A stretch of DNA of 64,000 nucleotides from Pipra filicauda (lineage: Eukaryota > Chordata > Aves > Passeriformes > Pipridae). This document shows, in pieces, positions 13,245 to 26,575 of this stretch. Every line of letters starts with the position of its first letter. Position 1 is the first letter of the stretch. The stretch covers positions 8,713,049 to 8,777,048 of the forward strand of contig NW_024104365.1 of the NCBI RefSeq assembly GCF_003945595.2, written 5' to 3'. The notes under the pieces are model-generated. The model was not told where the DNA came from. It was given only the letters and a program-made list of their open reading frames with translations, and did no database searches. The translations under genes and the position numbers were made by a program.

Positions 13245-13541
13245 GGTATAATTGAAGAGCACAGAGGGGCACAGCCATACTCTGGAGCTGAACATGCACC
13301 AGGGGAGGTTTAGACTGGATATTAAGAACAATTTCTTCATGGAAAGGGTTGTCCAGCCCTGGCACGGCTGCCCAGGGCAATGGTGGAATCACCATCCCCA
13401 GAGGGATTTAGAAGATTTGTACATGTGGCACATGGGGACATTGCTTACTCATGGGCTTGGCAGTGCTGGAGGAATGGTTTAAGCAGATGATTTTAAAGGT
13501 CTTTTCCAACCTAAATTATTCTAAGATACTATGATTTTATG
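13245..13541 (+). mobile_element. CR1-related 3' fragment of another subfamily
   Basis: Has GGTTTAGACTGGATATTAAG, CCCTGGCACGGCTGCCCAGG and a terminal TTTTCCAACCTAAATTATTC. It lies back to back with the - strand CR1 at 12833-13235, 3' ends outward. Confidence 0.75.
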
Positions 13542-16084
13542 TCCATACTCCAGAGTGGGGTTGTAAACCAGCCCTGGGGACAAGCCCCATGTGGGCTGTC
13601 AGGTGGGCCAAGCACATCTGTGACCTCCAACCACCTTGTCCCTACACCTATGTGGTGCTTCTGTGACCTCAGCAGGTGCACAGGGACAGGGTCCTGGTGG
13701 TCCTTCCCATCACAGGCAGGTTGGAGGGTGGAGAAGAGCTGTACTGGCTGTCCTTGGGGGCAGCAGGTGACATGCCTCTCTTTGGTACCAAAGTAACATC
13801 ACTGTCAGAAGGCAGATCCTCTGATATTTCATTTTCAAATCCCTCTTTCCTCCTTTACACCACTTTTTCAAGCCCACTCCTCGCATTGTTGTTTCCCAGC
13901 TCCTCTCCCTTCCAACAGCTTTTTTCCTCTGAAACACCCTCAGTTGTGGGACTGAGATAAGGGCACACACTTGAAAAGGATGCAGATGTCCTTCATTCAG
14001 TCTTGCCTTCCAGCTGGCTGCCAGAACCTCCCTCTCCAGCCTCTCTGATGGAGGATTGTGTCAGTGCCACAAAAAGCCCTGCCTGAGTCAGGATCTGTTT
14101 GCTGGCTCACGTTTCAATTTCTCTTTTTCCTGCATCCCAAACACTCAAATATTTGCCTTTCCCTGCAGCACCTCTTTGTACAAATAACGAGGAGGGGGAG
14201 AAGAAAATGGTCTAAGCTCACCCAGCCCATCTGTCCTCTGTATCAGTGCAGATCTCATTAAAAGAGAGGACATAATTAAGAAGAAATAAAGAATAACTGC
14301 TGGGCCTACTCTACTGTTTAGTCACGTTCCCAGATATTTCTCTGCTTATTCTGCACTGGCTGGATCCCAGGGGATCCCTCCTCTTGGAGCACTGCACACA
14401 TGGAAACTTCAAACCTGCAGCAGGCAGGAGGTGATCTTTGCACTGCAGGGGTGCTGAGGGATGGAGACCCAGCTGCCCAAAGCACTTCTGGGCACCACAT
14501 TCCTTTTTTTTTTTTTTCCTGAATTTTTCAAAATGACTCCTGAGATACTCATCCAACCCCACTACCGAAAAATCCAGAGCTGCTAAGGAGGCAGGCTGGG
14601 CTTAAAACCTGCAAACATGGCTTAGAGGACCTCAAGCTTTTTTTTTAAACTAGAACAAAAGCTCCCAGCACTGTCACTTCTGTGGGCAGCTGTTTTATAC
14701 TCAAAGGTTGTGGTCTTCAGGTACCAAAGCCCATAAACCAGAGATGTAGCTGGTTTGGATCAGCAAGATCACCCTGCACAAAGCCATGGCTCTCAATTCA
14801 GGTCTGGAAGGATGGGTGTCGTCATCCCAAAAGCCTTTGCTGGCCCATGAGTTGGGCCAATCCTTATCATAGGAAGGGCCAAATGAGCACAGGATTTCAG
14901 TGGGAAAGGATGAAACCAATCTGTTCTCTTCAGGTTCTCATTTTCACTGTTCATCTTCACCCTGGACCCTCCTTTTTCAGCTTCTAACATCAGTGTAAGA
15001 TTTTCCTGAGTGAGGTTTCATTCAACTGCTATGGATAGAACAACCTGTCTGAATTTCTTTTATCCTCTCCTTTAATTTCCAGAACTCCTGAGGAAGATGC
15101 AGTAGTCCACCAAGAGTCAGGATGTTGTTAAGGGTTCCCAAAGGTTTAGGCTCAGATCTGGGCTGGAAGCTGTCTCTGATACATGTGCTTGGGCCAGTGC
15201 TCAGCCACCACGGCCAGGAACAGCCATTCCCCACTCCACCATCGTGGTTTCACCCCTGGGATGAGGTTCATCTCACTCTCCATCCTTCCCAAAAGATGTC
15301 TGAGTTGGGGGGATGAGATGAGAAGTAACAGAACTGCTCTGATTTTTGAAACTGCAGAAACATTTCCAAAGCAAGCAGCTTCCAAATCAAGGGGAAAATA
15401 ACCCCTGGTGAATCCCCTCCCCTCCTTCTCCTGCCTCCTTTTACCCCAGCAAGGCAATTTTGCTGTGGGGAGTGAAAGGGGGGAGGGAAGGGGGTTGCAA
15501 CTCAGGACAAAAGTGGGTTAATTCAGCGTGCAAAGGGTTTTTTGTCTCCCCATTATTCCCCTGTCAAGGGAAGAATGTTCTCCTTCCCCTCTCCATTCGT
15601 ATTCTGAGCTCATTTGCTGCAGTGGGAGCTGTGCTGGGCTGGGAAGCACATCTGCATCGTGATGTACTCAGAAACCCGGGTCTCCAAATCAAGTACTGAC
15701 CTGCTGCTGCTCCAGAAATTGCTCAGGATGGATTTGCATGTTGGGTGTGGGGAGGGAGAGTGGCTCAGCCTGGTTTTCTCCTTCTCTGCTTCTGCTGCTT
15801 CCTCGGAGGCAGAGCTGTGATTTTTTTGGTGCATCTGATTAATTGCACCTTGGAAAATTTCCCCACTCATCCTGATTTCCCTTCTCCTGGTATCAGTTGT
15901 GATTGTTGATGCACAAGCTGCTTCTGGAATGTTTGTTTTATTCCTATGATACTTATGAATGACACTGATTGTGTATCCCACTGTCATCCACTCCCCTTCC
16001 CTCCAAACAACTTTGGAACCTCCTCATCCAGATTGGACAGAGCAGTGAACCTCAGATATGTCACATTCCCACAAATGTTTCTCA
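13542..16084. other. Intergenic, no gene seen
   Basis: No CR1 recognised over 2.5 kb; T-runs near 14510 and 14640. No supported exon. Confidence 0.55.
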
Positions 16085-16500
16085 AGTGCTTTTCCATCCG
16101 TTTATTTATCCAGAGGAGACTGAGAGGGTTGGGGTTGTTCAGCCTGGAGAAGAGAAGGTTCCAGGGAGACCTTGGAGCCCCTTCCAGTGCCTAAAGAAAG
16201 CTGGAGAGGGATTTTCGACAAGGGCCTGGAGAGACAGGCTAAGGGGAATGGCTTCCCACTGCCAGAGGGCAGGGTTAGATGGGATATTGGGAAGGAATTG
16301 TTGGCTGTGAGGATGGGGAGGCCCTGGCACAGGTTACCCAGAGAAGCTGTGGCTGCCCCATCCCTGGAAAGTCCAAAGCCAGGTTGGACAGGGCTTGGAG
16401 CAACGTGGGATAGTGGAAGGTGTCCATGGCAGGGGTGTGGAATGGGATGAGGTATAAAGTCCCTTCCATCCTGAATTATTCCACATCTTTAGGATTCTAA
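16085..16500 (+). mobile_element. CR1 3' fragment
   Basis: TTCAGCCTGGAGAAGAGAAG, TTGGCTGTGAGGATGGGGAG and GGAAGGTGTCCATGGCAGGG, ending CCCTTCCATCCTGAATTATT. Confidence 0.92.
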
Positions 16501-18170
16501 CACGTGCTGGAGAGTAACTACATCCACCCCTGTGAACTAACCAGTGCCTGGATTTGTCTTCTGCCCCAAGGCACCCCTGGCTGCATCAAGTGGCCCTGAA
16601 GGAGATGGATATGACAGCTGCAGAGCTGTCTTTCCACAAATCCTGGGGAGCAAAGGATGAAACCATCAGGGAATCAGTGTAAAACTGATAACACGAATCA
16701 GCTCTTGGCACAGTGGGCATCAGAAAGTAAAAGGATGCTGGGAAGAGAGTGAGGAATAGCAACAAAGCCATAAATGGATGTTAAAGACTAGGCAGAGGTG
16801 TCCTCCCTGGTGTCTCTGACTCCGGGGGTGAGGATGCTGAGGGAGCACTCAAGAGGTGCTGCATTCACAACTTCTCCCTAAAATGCCTCTCTGGGGGCAG
16901 GGCAGGTGCAAGGGACCTTGCTGTGACCCCTGGAGAGATTCCCTATGTCCACTCCTCCTTATGCCACCTGGATCCTCACAGTTCCTCTTGAGACTGATGC
17001 CCCTCCTCCCAAAGAGCTGTGGGAACACATCCTGAGGGAGCCCACAGTCCGGCTGGGAAGCAGAGCAGGAGGTGGAGAAAGGCAGAGACAGCATGTCTCA
17101 GTGCCCAGAAATCCTACAGGGATAGAGACCTTGGAAAACAGAGGAAGCTGCAGTCTCGGGGGAGATAATTCCCCCCTGGGAGCAGCATTCCATCTCTGTC
17201 TGCATCACGTGCAGAGCCGGGAGCCCTGGGAGAGGAGAATTGGAGTTTGCTGAGCCGTGAACAGGCAGAGCCTGGTGTCGTTTGTCTCAATAAGCTGGTT
17301 ATTAATTCTTGCAGCCAGGAAGAGATGATTTTGCATTTCCTTGGCAGTATCATCTGCTGGCAGGAAGGGAAAAGGCAGAAATGTTGGCTCTTCTCTCCTT
17401 TAGAGAGGACATGGGCACGTAGGCAGAGCCAGGGTCTGCTCAACCAGCCACAGAGACACTGAGGAAGCACCTGGGGGGTGTGTGGGCACTGCCAACACTC
17501 AGATCCACCTAAATTAGAGGGTTGAAGTCTGATATTTTCAGGGAAAAAACAAACAGCCAGCAAGGAAATCCAAACCTGTGCTCTTTCAGAAATCCCTGTA
17601 CACACAAACAAACATGCCCACGCACACAGTGTCAAATAAATAAGTAAATACAGGAAGGTTTCTTTAGTCCTCTGGGAGTTTTACCCTCAACTTGCTGCTG
17701 GAGATCAGAGATAGCCCCTGAATAGGATCAGTACTTGGCTCACAGTCCTGATGGGCATTGAGGGGGCTTGGGAGCTGCTCCCTTCCTCAGATGAAAGATC
17801 AGCTTTGGAGAAGGACTTTGGGATTTGATTATTTCAGTTTCTGTTAAATCTCCTGGTTTTCCCAGTTGATTGGGGCTTACAGGAGAGGGGGGGTGTGGGA
17901 AATGCCCTCAGGTGAATGCCAGTGGGGGAAGCTGCAGGGTGGATGAGGAAGAGAGGGGAAAATACTACAGAAACCGAAGCACAAAAGGATCCCTGAAGCT
18001 TCATGGTGGTCCCATCCCTGTTCCTCTCTGCTGGAGAATCCTGTGTCTCACCAGTATTGCTGCACTCAGAGTTCCACTGGGAACTGGGAGAGCAGAAACA
18101 CTCCACTGGGGTTATCCAGATCCTCCCCTGAATTGAGATATTTTCCCTTCAACTCTTCCTCCAAGGAATT
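16501..18170. other. Intergenic, no gene seen
   Basis: Unique sequence, with AATAAATAAGTAAATA near 17636. Open frames lack family or splice support. Confidence 0.55.
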
Positions 18171-18545
18171 TCATAGAATCATAGAATGGTTTGTGTGAGA
18201 AGGGACCTTATACCTTATCCCATTCCACCTCCCTGCCATGGGCAGGGACACCTTCCACTATCCCAGGTTACTCCAAGCTTCATCCAACCTGGCCTTGGAC
18301 ACTTCCAGGGATGGGGAAGCCACAGCTTCTCTGGGCAACATGGGCCAGGGCCTCCCCACCCTCATAGCCAACAATTCCTTCCCAATATCCCATCTAACCC
18401 TGCCCTCTGACAGTTTGAAGCCATTCCCCCTTGTCCTGTCTCTCCATCCCTTGTGCAAATTCTGTCTCCAGGTCCCTTGTACCTCTGAGGTACTGGAAGG
18501 GTCTCCCTGGAACCTTCTCTTCTCCAGGCTGAACAACCCCTGATT
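18171..18545 (-). mobile_element. CR1 3' fragment
   Basis: Begins with the inverted tail TCATAGAATCATAGAATGG, then CAGCCTCTCTGGGC-type blocks and CTTCTCTTCTCCAGGCTGAA. Confidence 0.92.
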
Positions 18546-20023
18546 TGAGGTACCAGGACAATCCTGGGACTGTCTGAACCAGCTCAAGCAATTGCTGAGC
18601 CCCTGGGAGACAAGAAAAAAGCAGAGGTGGCCAGTGCCAAAAGTAGACTGAGGAGGAGGAACCTTCCTGGCTTTGCACATAAAATTTTCAAGGATCATAA
18701 TTTCCACCAGCACCTTTGAAGAAGGGGGCAGGACATCCATTCCCAGGAAAAGATCTGATAAGGCCTCTCTGCCTGCAGAGGTGAAGGGAGGTAGGGAATA
18801 CACTAAAAGGGTTTCTGCCTCCTAAGCAACCTTTGAAAAATGGTCTTTGATCAGGAAAAAAGTCAAAGAAGCTCCATGCAATGGGTGAATCTTTGCAGCA
18901 CTCACATTTGTGTCCCACAGCTCCAAGGCTGCTTTTACCCCTTTACACAAGACTCCCACATAATCCCATAATTCTTAATTTTTTTCTTCTTAAAACCTTT
19001 TCATCTCTCAGGTGTAATTTTTCACTGCCTTCTCTCCTCCATCCCCCTGTTTTCTGCCCATCCTTGCTCTCCTGGCTGTGGATACATCATGTCTTGGCCA
19101 TGTTTGGAGCAATGCAGGGGCTGAGCAAGAGGGCAGAGGCACTGCCCAGCTGGTCTGCCTGAGCTCTGGGGGATATGAACAATCTGAAGCACTGCCACCC
19201 TTCCCTTCCTTCAGTGCCAACAGTGAGGCATCTCCTGTCCTCCAGCCAGCAACCAGTTTTGCTCAAAACCTTCAAAAACCAACTATCTTTGAGACCTGCA
19301 CCCCTAGATCAGATTTGTCACCTATTTCAAGGTGACTAAACTTGCAGACAAGAAGTGAAAAAAGTCTGCAGGTCGTGTAAGCCCCTTTCTTTAGAAACAC
19401 CCCCAAAACCCAACATTTCAGAGCCCTGAGCTGGCTGTTGGCTCTGGTGTGGTTTCATTTCCTCCCAATGTTTCTATGTAAACACTAATCAGTCCAAATT
19501 ATTCAAATCACAACTGTCGAGCGTGGAAGTGCCATTAACGAGGGAAAACAGGGAACAGATTGGTGGAGCAGAACGTGTCCTTTGGCTGGAGGTTGGTGGC
19601 TCCCATCCAACACATGCAACTCACACCCCTTCCTCTGCCATAGCCCTTGGAAATCTCTCGTGCTGGGAGAGAGTTCTGGGACAGGTTGTCCATCCCCAGG
19701 GTTTCTGGATGGCTAAACACTAGAGGATGTTGTCCATGAAGGATCTGAGCGTCTTGGGGTCTGACTCCAACATGAGATGTCCCAAAGACTGGAAGGGCTC
19801 TGGTCTGCTCTGCTGTCAAGTTTCCAACCAGTGCAGGACCACCTCGGGGGGCTACTGCAAAACCAGGATGGGTATGAGCACAAAGCTGGGTTTTATCCTT
19901 CCAGTGCCCCGTTCAGACTCAGGGTTCCTTTAACTCAATTCCAAATTCAGCAAAACTTCAAGGCTTTCTTAACAGCTGCAGTTCCATGGCCATGATGGTT
20001 CCTGGAGGAACCATCATGTGAGT
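18546..20023. other. Intergenic, no gene seen
   Basis: Unique sequence between two - strand CR1 elements. A short perfect inverted repeat (ATGGTTCCTGGAGGAACCAT, about 19994-20013) lies just before the next CR1. Confidence 0.5.
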
Positions 20024-20475
20024 CATAGAATCACAGAGTCGTGGAATCACAGTAGGTCACAGAAGGACAGAATCATGGAATGGTTTGGGTTGGAAGAGAC
20101 CTTAAAGCTCATCTTGTTCCACCCTGCTGCCATGGGCAGGGACACCTTCCACTATCCCAGGTTGCTCCAAGCCCTGTCCAACCTGGCCTTGGACACTTCC
20201 AGGTGTCCAGGGGCAGCCACAGCTTCTCTGGATAATCTGTGCCAGGGCCTCCCCACCCTCACAGCCAACAATTCCTTCCCAATATCCCATCTAACCCTGA
20301 TCTTTGGCAGTGGGAAACCATTCTCTCTTTTCCTGTCCCTCAGGCCCTTGTCCCAAGTCCCTCTCCAGGTCTCTTGGAGCCCCTTTAGGCACTGGAAGGG
20401 GCTCTAAGGTCTCCCCAGATCCTTCTCTCCTCCAGGTGAACACCCCCAGCTCTCTCAGCACAAGCCTCCAGGCCT
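20024..20475 (-). mobile_element. CR1 3' fragment with expanded tail octamers
   Basis: Several TCATAGAATCACAGA-type units precede GAATGGTTTGGGTTGGAAGA. The body continues to CTCCTCCAGGTGAACACC. Confidence 0.92.
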
Positions 20476-20654
20476 GTGCAGACCATGGCAAAGACCATTT
20501 CCCTACCAAATTTAGGAATACCATGGCTGCAGAGCTGCACCATCCATCAGTCCCCCTGCCTGTCTCTGAAGAGCTGTGTTAGACCACGGAGATTGTGCCA
20601 GACCTTGGAAACAGGCTCTCATCCTTCCCCAAAACCTTACACAGCATGGTCAGG

Positions 20655-20800
20655 CCTTTCTTTGCTTCCTTCATCCTTGGAGCTGTTTAAGACACAACTG
20701 GACATGGCTCTAAGTGACCTGATTTAATTAGATCTGCACTGATTAGGACATAAGATGAGCTCCATGAGTCCTTTCCAACCTGAATTATTCCATGATTTTA
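20655..20800 (+). mobile_element. CR1-related short 3' fragment
   Basis: CTTGGAGCTGTTTAAGAC and GAGTCCTTTCCAACCTGAAT with an ATTCCATGATT tail. Shorter and more diverged than the main subfamily. Confidence 0.6.
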
Positions 20801-21939
20801 AATGGCTGCTGTGCTTTGTGTTAATAAAGTCATGGCTACCACTCACCAGGCCAAGAACAAATTTCATCCCTTGAGGGCTACATCTGGTGGGGTCGGTTTT
20901 TTCTTTAAATAAACTTTTCCAGATAGCTTTTGAGCATCAGTGACACAAATCCCTGGAATAGATGGGAACCGCTCATCCAGAAAGGTCAGGGCAGAGCATT
21001 GCAAGAAGCTCTTCAAAGGTCCAGATTCAGCATATTGGAGCAATTTTCAAAAAGCAAAGCAGGTGTTACGTGTGGAAAGGGTAAACCAGACTCTGAGGAG
21101 GGGCAAATTCCTGTTTTTCCATGGAAACCTGTAGTTCTGTGGAGAAAAACATCCAGAAATCACCTGCATCCATTCCTGCATCCAACTGCAGGGTATCCCA
21201 CAGCAGGAAACCATCAAGTCAGCCCTTGAAGTTGGTGTTTAAATTGTCTGGAAAATATCCCAGACATTAAACACTTGGAACTGTTAGAATAAGGTCAGAA
21301 TAAGAGAAATTACACTTGGGAAAGGAAGGAATGAAGCCATCCATCTTCAGCCTCAGGAAGAGCAATTTCAAAACCTTTGGGGGGAAGAATTTCAAATTTG
21401 GCTGGAGCACCATGAAACACTGCACCCAAGGTGTTTGGGTTTCCCTCTTTACTCTGCTGGCAGTCCTGTTTTCCATCTATCTGGCCCAAAACCATGGAAA
21501 ATCTGGGTGTTTTGCATTGTGGTCCTGCTCCCTTCTCCTCTGAGGTATGAAAGGATCTGTTGTCCCAGTCTTTGCTTCAGAGGCAGCAGCAATTTCAAGG
21601 GACACAAGCCAAAGCCTGTGCCCAGGGCCTGGAGGAGGTGTTGGTATTTCCCAGAGAGTGACTCTTACCCTCTTTTCCACCCAATTCAATTGGTAAAGTG
21701 CTTAAAAATGGATTCATTTCACAGAGCTGTGGATCTCCTTCGTGCAAGGAGCTGTTCCTGCCAAAAGTTGGTATGAAATCAATGGGACACCAGATTATTT
21801 TATGACAGTGGAATTCAGTGTTGGTAAAGGAGCAGATGGAAACAACAGACAAATTCAGGAATACCTTGAGGCACAGTTCAGGAATACTTTGAGCTGGATT
21901 TGAAAGAGCACCTTGGGAAAGGATATTTTAGGTTTGCCT

Positions 21940-22215
21940 TATCCTGTTGTGACAGAACAAGGGGTGATAGCTTTAAACTGAAAAAGGGTAGATTTAGATT
22001 AGATATCAGGAATAAATTCTTGACTGTGAGAGTGGTGAGGTCCTAGCATAGGTTGCTCAGAGAAGCTGTGGCTGCCCCATCTCTGGAAATGTTCAAGGTC
22101 AGGTTGGACAGGGCTTGGAGCAAACTGGGATAGTTGATGGTGTCCCTGCTCATTGCAGGGGGACAAGATCACCTTTAAAAGGGTCATCCCTTCAAATCCA
22201 TTCTATGATTCTCTG
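21940..22215 (+). mobile_element. CR1 3' fragment, diverged
   Basis: TCAGAGAAGCTGTGGCTGCC, GTTGATGGTGTCCCTGCTC and a terminal TTCAAATCCATTCTATGATT. Confidence 0.88.
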
Positions 22216-23654
22216 CAATTCAGACTCCAGTTCTTTGTGCCTTGTCTGGTTTATTCTTATTATTATGGTTTGTCTTTGTAGGGATTATTTCTTCCAAACA
22301 AGGCATCTGAATGGTCTCAGCTGTGCTTGGTTCCAACTTTCTCCTAAGAGCTGTGAGGTCAGTGCAAGCAACTCCAGAGACTCCCATGTCAGCTCCTGGT
22401 TTCCCACCACAAAGGAAACCAGCCCCATCCTGCCTCCATACACCTGATTTCCATATGTCTGTGTTCTGCTCCAAGCAGGTGTTTGCACTGGAGCTAAACT
22501 GAGCTTGGGTTATATTTACAGTCCCAAAATGTCCTCTACTGATGGCTAAATAAATCCCTGTGGATAATAAGGATACTCCCTGCACTCAGGCAGGTGCAGA
22601 CTCCTCCAGTCAGACCCTGCAGCCAAGTCAGTGATGTGGGTCAGGGCTGTCTCTCAGCCTCCAGCACCCAAAATCAACCCTAGGCCCCCCTTTCAGATGC
22701 AGACACCCAAAAATCCTTGGATCAAGTATTTTCTACAGGCTTTCAGGGGTCTTTGGCACTGGAAGCATGGGGGGGTTAGGTGGAAATTAATCTGTTTGTA
22801 CCCAGTTCCTGCATCCTAATTACTACACAGCAAGTTGGTTTTCGGTCCATCATTGACGCTGTGGATGGGAGCAAAGGCAGATTTATTACCTAACACTCAT
22901 CTCACTTTGCCTGGAAACAGTTTTGGGGTGATAGAATTAGCCTGGGTGATCAATCATGCAGGGGAGAAGGAGAAGGAGGAGGAAAAAAGACTTCTGGGCT
23001 TTGCAGCACGAGCCACTCAGGCATTTCAGAAGGAGATGAGGAGCAGCAGGGAAGGCTGAACTCCATCATCACATAGACCTGCAAAACCCTTGAGGCCAAC
23101 CCTGGCTTAGGGCTCATCCTTTGGTAAATTAGTTGGCAGCACCTTCCCCTCCTCTCAGAGAATGGTTTGCCCCTAATTTATCCATCCCCGGCTTTCCTGG
23201 GTGTCCTCTATGCCCTTTGTAGGATGTCCCTGCAGCTGAGGGATCCTAAAAACTACTCCCAGTCCCAGCAGCTGTCCTGAACTGTGGGTGAAGGTCCAGA
23301 GGCTCTTCACAGCACCCACCACCCAAATCCAGGGGACCTCTGAACTGGCCTTAAGGACCTGGAGTCCTCAAGGATGTGCTTGAAAGCTCCCTCTCAGGAG
23401 CCATGGGGTGGTGTTAAGGTCCAAAAAGGTCAGTAACTTCCAATGGGACTGATTTTGTGAGGGAGTTTGGCCCACTGATACCACTCTGATGTAAGTCTGG
23501 CATGAAGTAGATCCTTTTCTGCTCAGGGACACACCTTCCCCACCCTGACACCACACGGCAAAGGTGATCCCAAGTTGGACTTTGTCCCAGTTAAATGGTA
23601 CAGAAAGCAAAGATCGAGAGTTGGTGTTCTCCATCACAAAATGTGTCCTCAGTC

Positions 23655-23756
23655 AGGTCCTGATGTAGTTGAAGATGTCTCTGCTCACGGGAGGGGAGTT
23701 GGACAAGATGATCTTCAAGCTCCCTTCCAACCCAAACCACCCTGTGATTCCATGAA
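23655..23756 (+). mobile_element. CR1 tail fragment
   Basis: GTTGGACAAGATGATCTTCA and CCTTCCAACCCAAACCACCC with a GTGATTCCATGA tail. Confidence 0.82.
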
Positions 23757-24817
23757 GTCCTCCTTGGTAGAAAGGCCTCCATCTCTCAGAGATCACACAG
23801 ACCAAGAGTGGGGAAGGATTCCTGATTCCCAGTCTCTCCATTATCTTACTGCTAACCCTTTCCCTTCCAGATTTGAGGTAAAAAACCTTCATTTCATACA
23901 GAATGGGCCAAAACCATGTGAGAAAATGTGACAGCCCAGTGGAGATGTCCATGGTCCAATGAGTGGGTCCATCTCCCAGCCTTCAGAGACTCACTTTGCT
24001 GGCACAAATACACCCAGTGAAACCCACCTCAACCTGCATCCATTTACACAAAGCCTTAAATAAGATTTATGTGGGACTTCATCTCATATCCACCCCATGT
24101 TCTTTCAAGGAAGCAAGGCAGGGACCCAGAGTTCCTCAGAGGCCAGGATACAGCTTGTTAGTGTGGAATTGCAGGACCAATTACAACAGGAAAGGTAAAA
24201 GAAACCAAAACAGAAAGGCTAGGCCCAGGCCCAAGCTAATCAGTCATATCCAGGTCCTTGCACAGTGCACACGAGATGAGAAGGGAAGTCTAATGGCTCC
24301 AAGAAGGGTAATTAGCTTGCAGTGATGAGTGGGAGACTGGGAACTATATTAGTGCAGCCTATGTCATCTTCTAAACAAGTCTTGTTTATTTATTATGGGC
24401 TCCCATGACCCGTGTCCTGACCTTAAACCTCCCTCTGCTCCCTTATCCACTCGGCTCCGGGTCTTTGCATCACTGGGTGAGAGGGAAGGTCAGTCTGTGG
24501 GTTAACAGGCTCGCTTGGCACTTTGGAAATGCAGATTGATAGGTCTGGAAAGTGCCTTGAGAGGTTGTTCAGATCATTCCCCTGCCCTGAGGGAGCAGAA
24601 ACTACACATAAACCAATGCTGGCAGCATTTATCAAGTACCACACCTACATCATGTACTTCACCCTCTGCCCCACCTGCCCTGGCTTTCCTCTGCCACACA
24701 ATGAATGATGCCCTTCATCCCTGCTTGGTCCCATGGCTGTACTTATCCCAGTGACCTCCTCCATCCCTTCATTTTGTGTTTTCACCCCAGGGTGATTCTC
24801 AAGGTGTAGAGAGGATC

Positions 24818-24965
24818 AAAGAATGGTTTGGGTCAGAAAGGAACTTAAAGATCATCCAGTCCCATTCCCTGACATGGGCAGGGACACCTTTCACTACACC
24901 ATGGTGCTCCAAGCCCTGCCCAGCCTGGCCCGGGACACTTCCAGGGGTGGAGTATCCACAGATTG
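24818..24965 (-). mobile_element. CR1 3' fragment
   Basis: AAAGAATGGTTTGGGTCAGA, ATGGGCAGGGACACCTTTCA and CGGGACACTTCCAGGGG. Confidence 0.88.
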
Positions 24966-25216
24966 TAGCAGGGTCCTTCATCTCCATCCAAACCCTGGTG
25001 GTGCCTTCTGGGAAATCCTCCTTTTCCCCATTTTTTTAGTCCACCACCCCCACATGCACATGTACGTGTTTCTGCCAGTGGGACTCATCCTGGCCAAACT
25101 TCTGCCCACAGCTCACTGATGAGTTGGTGCAGAGCAGGAGCACAGCTCCAACCCTGCCTGCAGCCCTTCCCACACAGCTGGAATTAAGTCAACTCTCTAA
25201 TTATACCACGTTTCTC

Positions 25217-25239
25217 AAAAAAAAAAAAAAGGGGGGGGA
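25217..25239. repeat. A-run followed by G-run
   Basis: An uninterrupted run of about 14 A is followed directly by about 8 G, an all-purine tract. Confidence 0.85.
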
Positions 25240-25799
25240 CAATTTCTAGAGAATGTGCTTAAATCTATATATTTAATGTACATCTTGAAGCCAAAACTTA
25301 CAACAAGGCAGGGGACAGTGAGACCTCCCAGCACCGAGTGAGGGGTCCCCGAGGGGATGGGACCAGGGCAGGATGAGCCCTCATTGGGAAATCTGCCCCT
25401 TGCTCAGCCTGCCTCTGAATGGGATACAAGGGTCAGCCATGGGTCAGCCCTACCCTAAACTATGCAAATGCTCTATAAATAGATGCAGTTTCCTGCTGGA
25501 GGCTGGGTGGTGGTGGTGTTTGAAGTATCTGAGGCAAACCTTGATGCAGAGTCCCCACGAAGCCCAGGGGAGTGGAGGATGTGCTGTAGCAAACAAGAGT
25601 GGTCCTTGGAATGATGTTGTCCAGGTTGAACCCAGGACCAGCTCTTCTCCAAGGAAGAACCCCAATCACCATGCCCAAGATTTTCTGGGATTGAAGACAA
25701 CTCCTTGTTGATGAGCCACTTCCTTGCCATTCCTCCCTTCAACCTACTGCATCTCCCTGGAAGAAGAATCCCATTGAAAGGCCAAGTGCCTTGCAGCAG

Positions 25800-26025
25800 G
25801 ATTAGAGATTAGGAAAGGGTTTCTCACCAGGAGTCTCATTCAGGAAGGGAAATTCCTTATTCTCCAGACATTTTTTAAAGTAGCCCAGAGAAATATTTGC
25901 CAGGTTTAGTTGGCTTGGAGCAACCTGCTAGAGTGGGAGGTGTCGCTGCCATAGCAGGAGTTGGAACTAGACAGTCTTTAAGGTCTTTTCCAACCCAAAC
26001 TGTTCAATGAGTCCATGATTCTATC
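25800..26025 (+). mobile_element. CR1 3' fragment, strongly diverged and internally deleted
   Basis: GCTTGGAGCAACCTGCTAGA, GTTGGAACTAGACAGTCTTT and TTTTCCAACCCAAACTGTTC. Confidence 0.7.
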
Positions 26026-26432
26026 TCGGAGCAAAGATGTGGGAATGGGAGCTCTCCTGCCAGGCCTTTGATCATCCCCACACTCAAACGAGCAGTGGCA
26101 GCAGTGGCACAAATCTTACTGTGAGTTGTTGCTGCTGCTGGCCCCGGCCTTCATCTCTGCTCCATGCAGGAGGATTCTGCAGGAAGGGCTTGCAGGAAGG
26201 TCTGTGCCATGCTCAGATGTGGTGGCCAGAGTCTTTGGGGCTTGAAGGGGAGATTATTGTCCTCAGTTTCAATCTCACAATTCATCTTGCAGCCAAAAAT
26301 ATCCTCCCCTTATTTACCTGCCAGTCTTTCCCCCTGGCACTGTGGAGTGGAATTTCCACCAGCTGAAGGGGAGACCAGCTGAAGTGGAGAGGACTTTTGG
26401 CCTCAAACAGTCCCTGGCCAAGCCTCTCGTAC

Positions 26433-26575
26433 AATCACAGAATGGTTTGTGTTGGAAGGGACCTTAAAGATCATCTCATTCCACCCCCTACCATGGGCAG
26501 GGACACCTTCCACCAGCCCAGGTTGCTCCAACCCTGTCCAATCTGGCCTTGAACACTTCAAGAGAAGTGTTGTAA
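26433..26575 (-). mobile_element. CR1 3' fragment
   Basis: AATCACAGAATGGTTTGTG, TACCATGGGCAGGGACACCT and CAGGTTGCTCCAACCCTGTC. Confidence 0.88.

Larger units (their letters stand above)
20801..24817. other. Intergenic, no gene seen apart from CR1 pieces
   Basis: Holds the CR1 fragments at 21940 and 23655. The rest is unique with no recognised coding signal. Confidence 0.5.
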
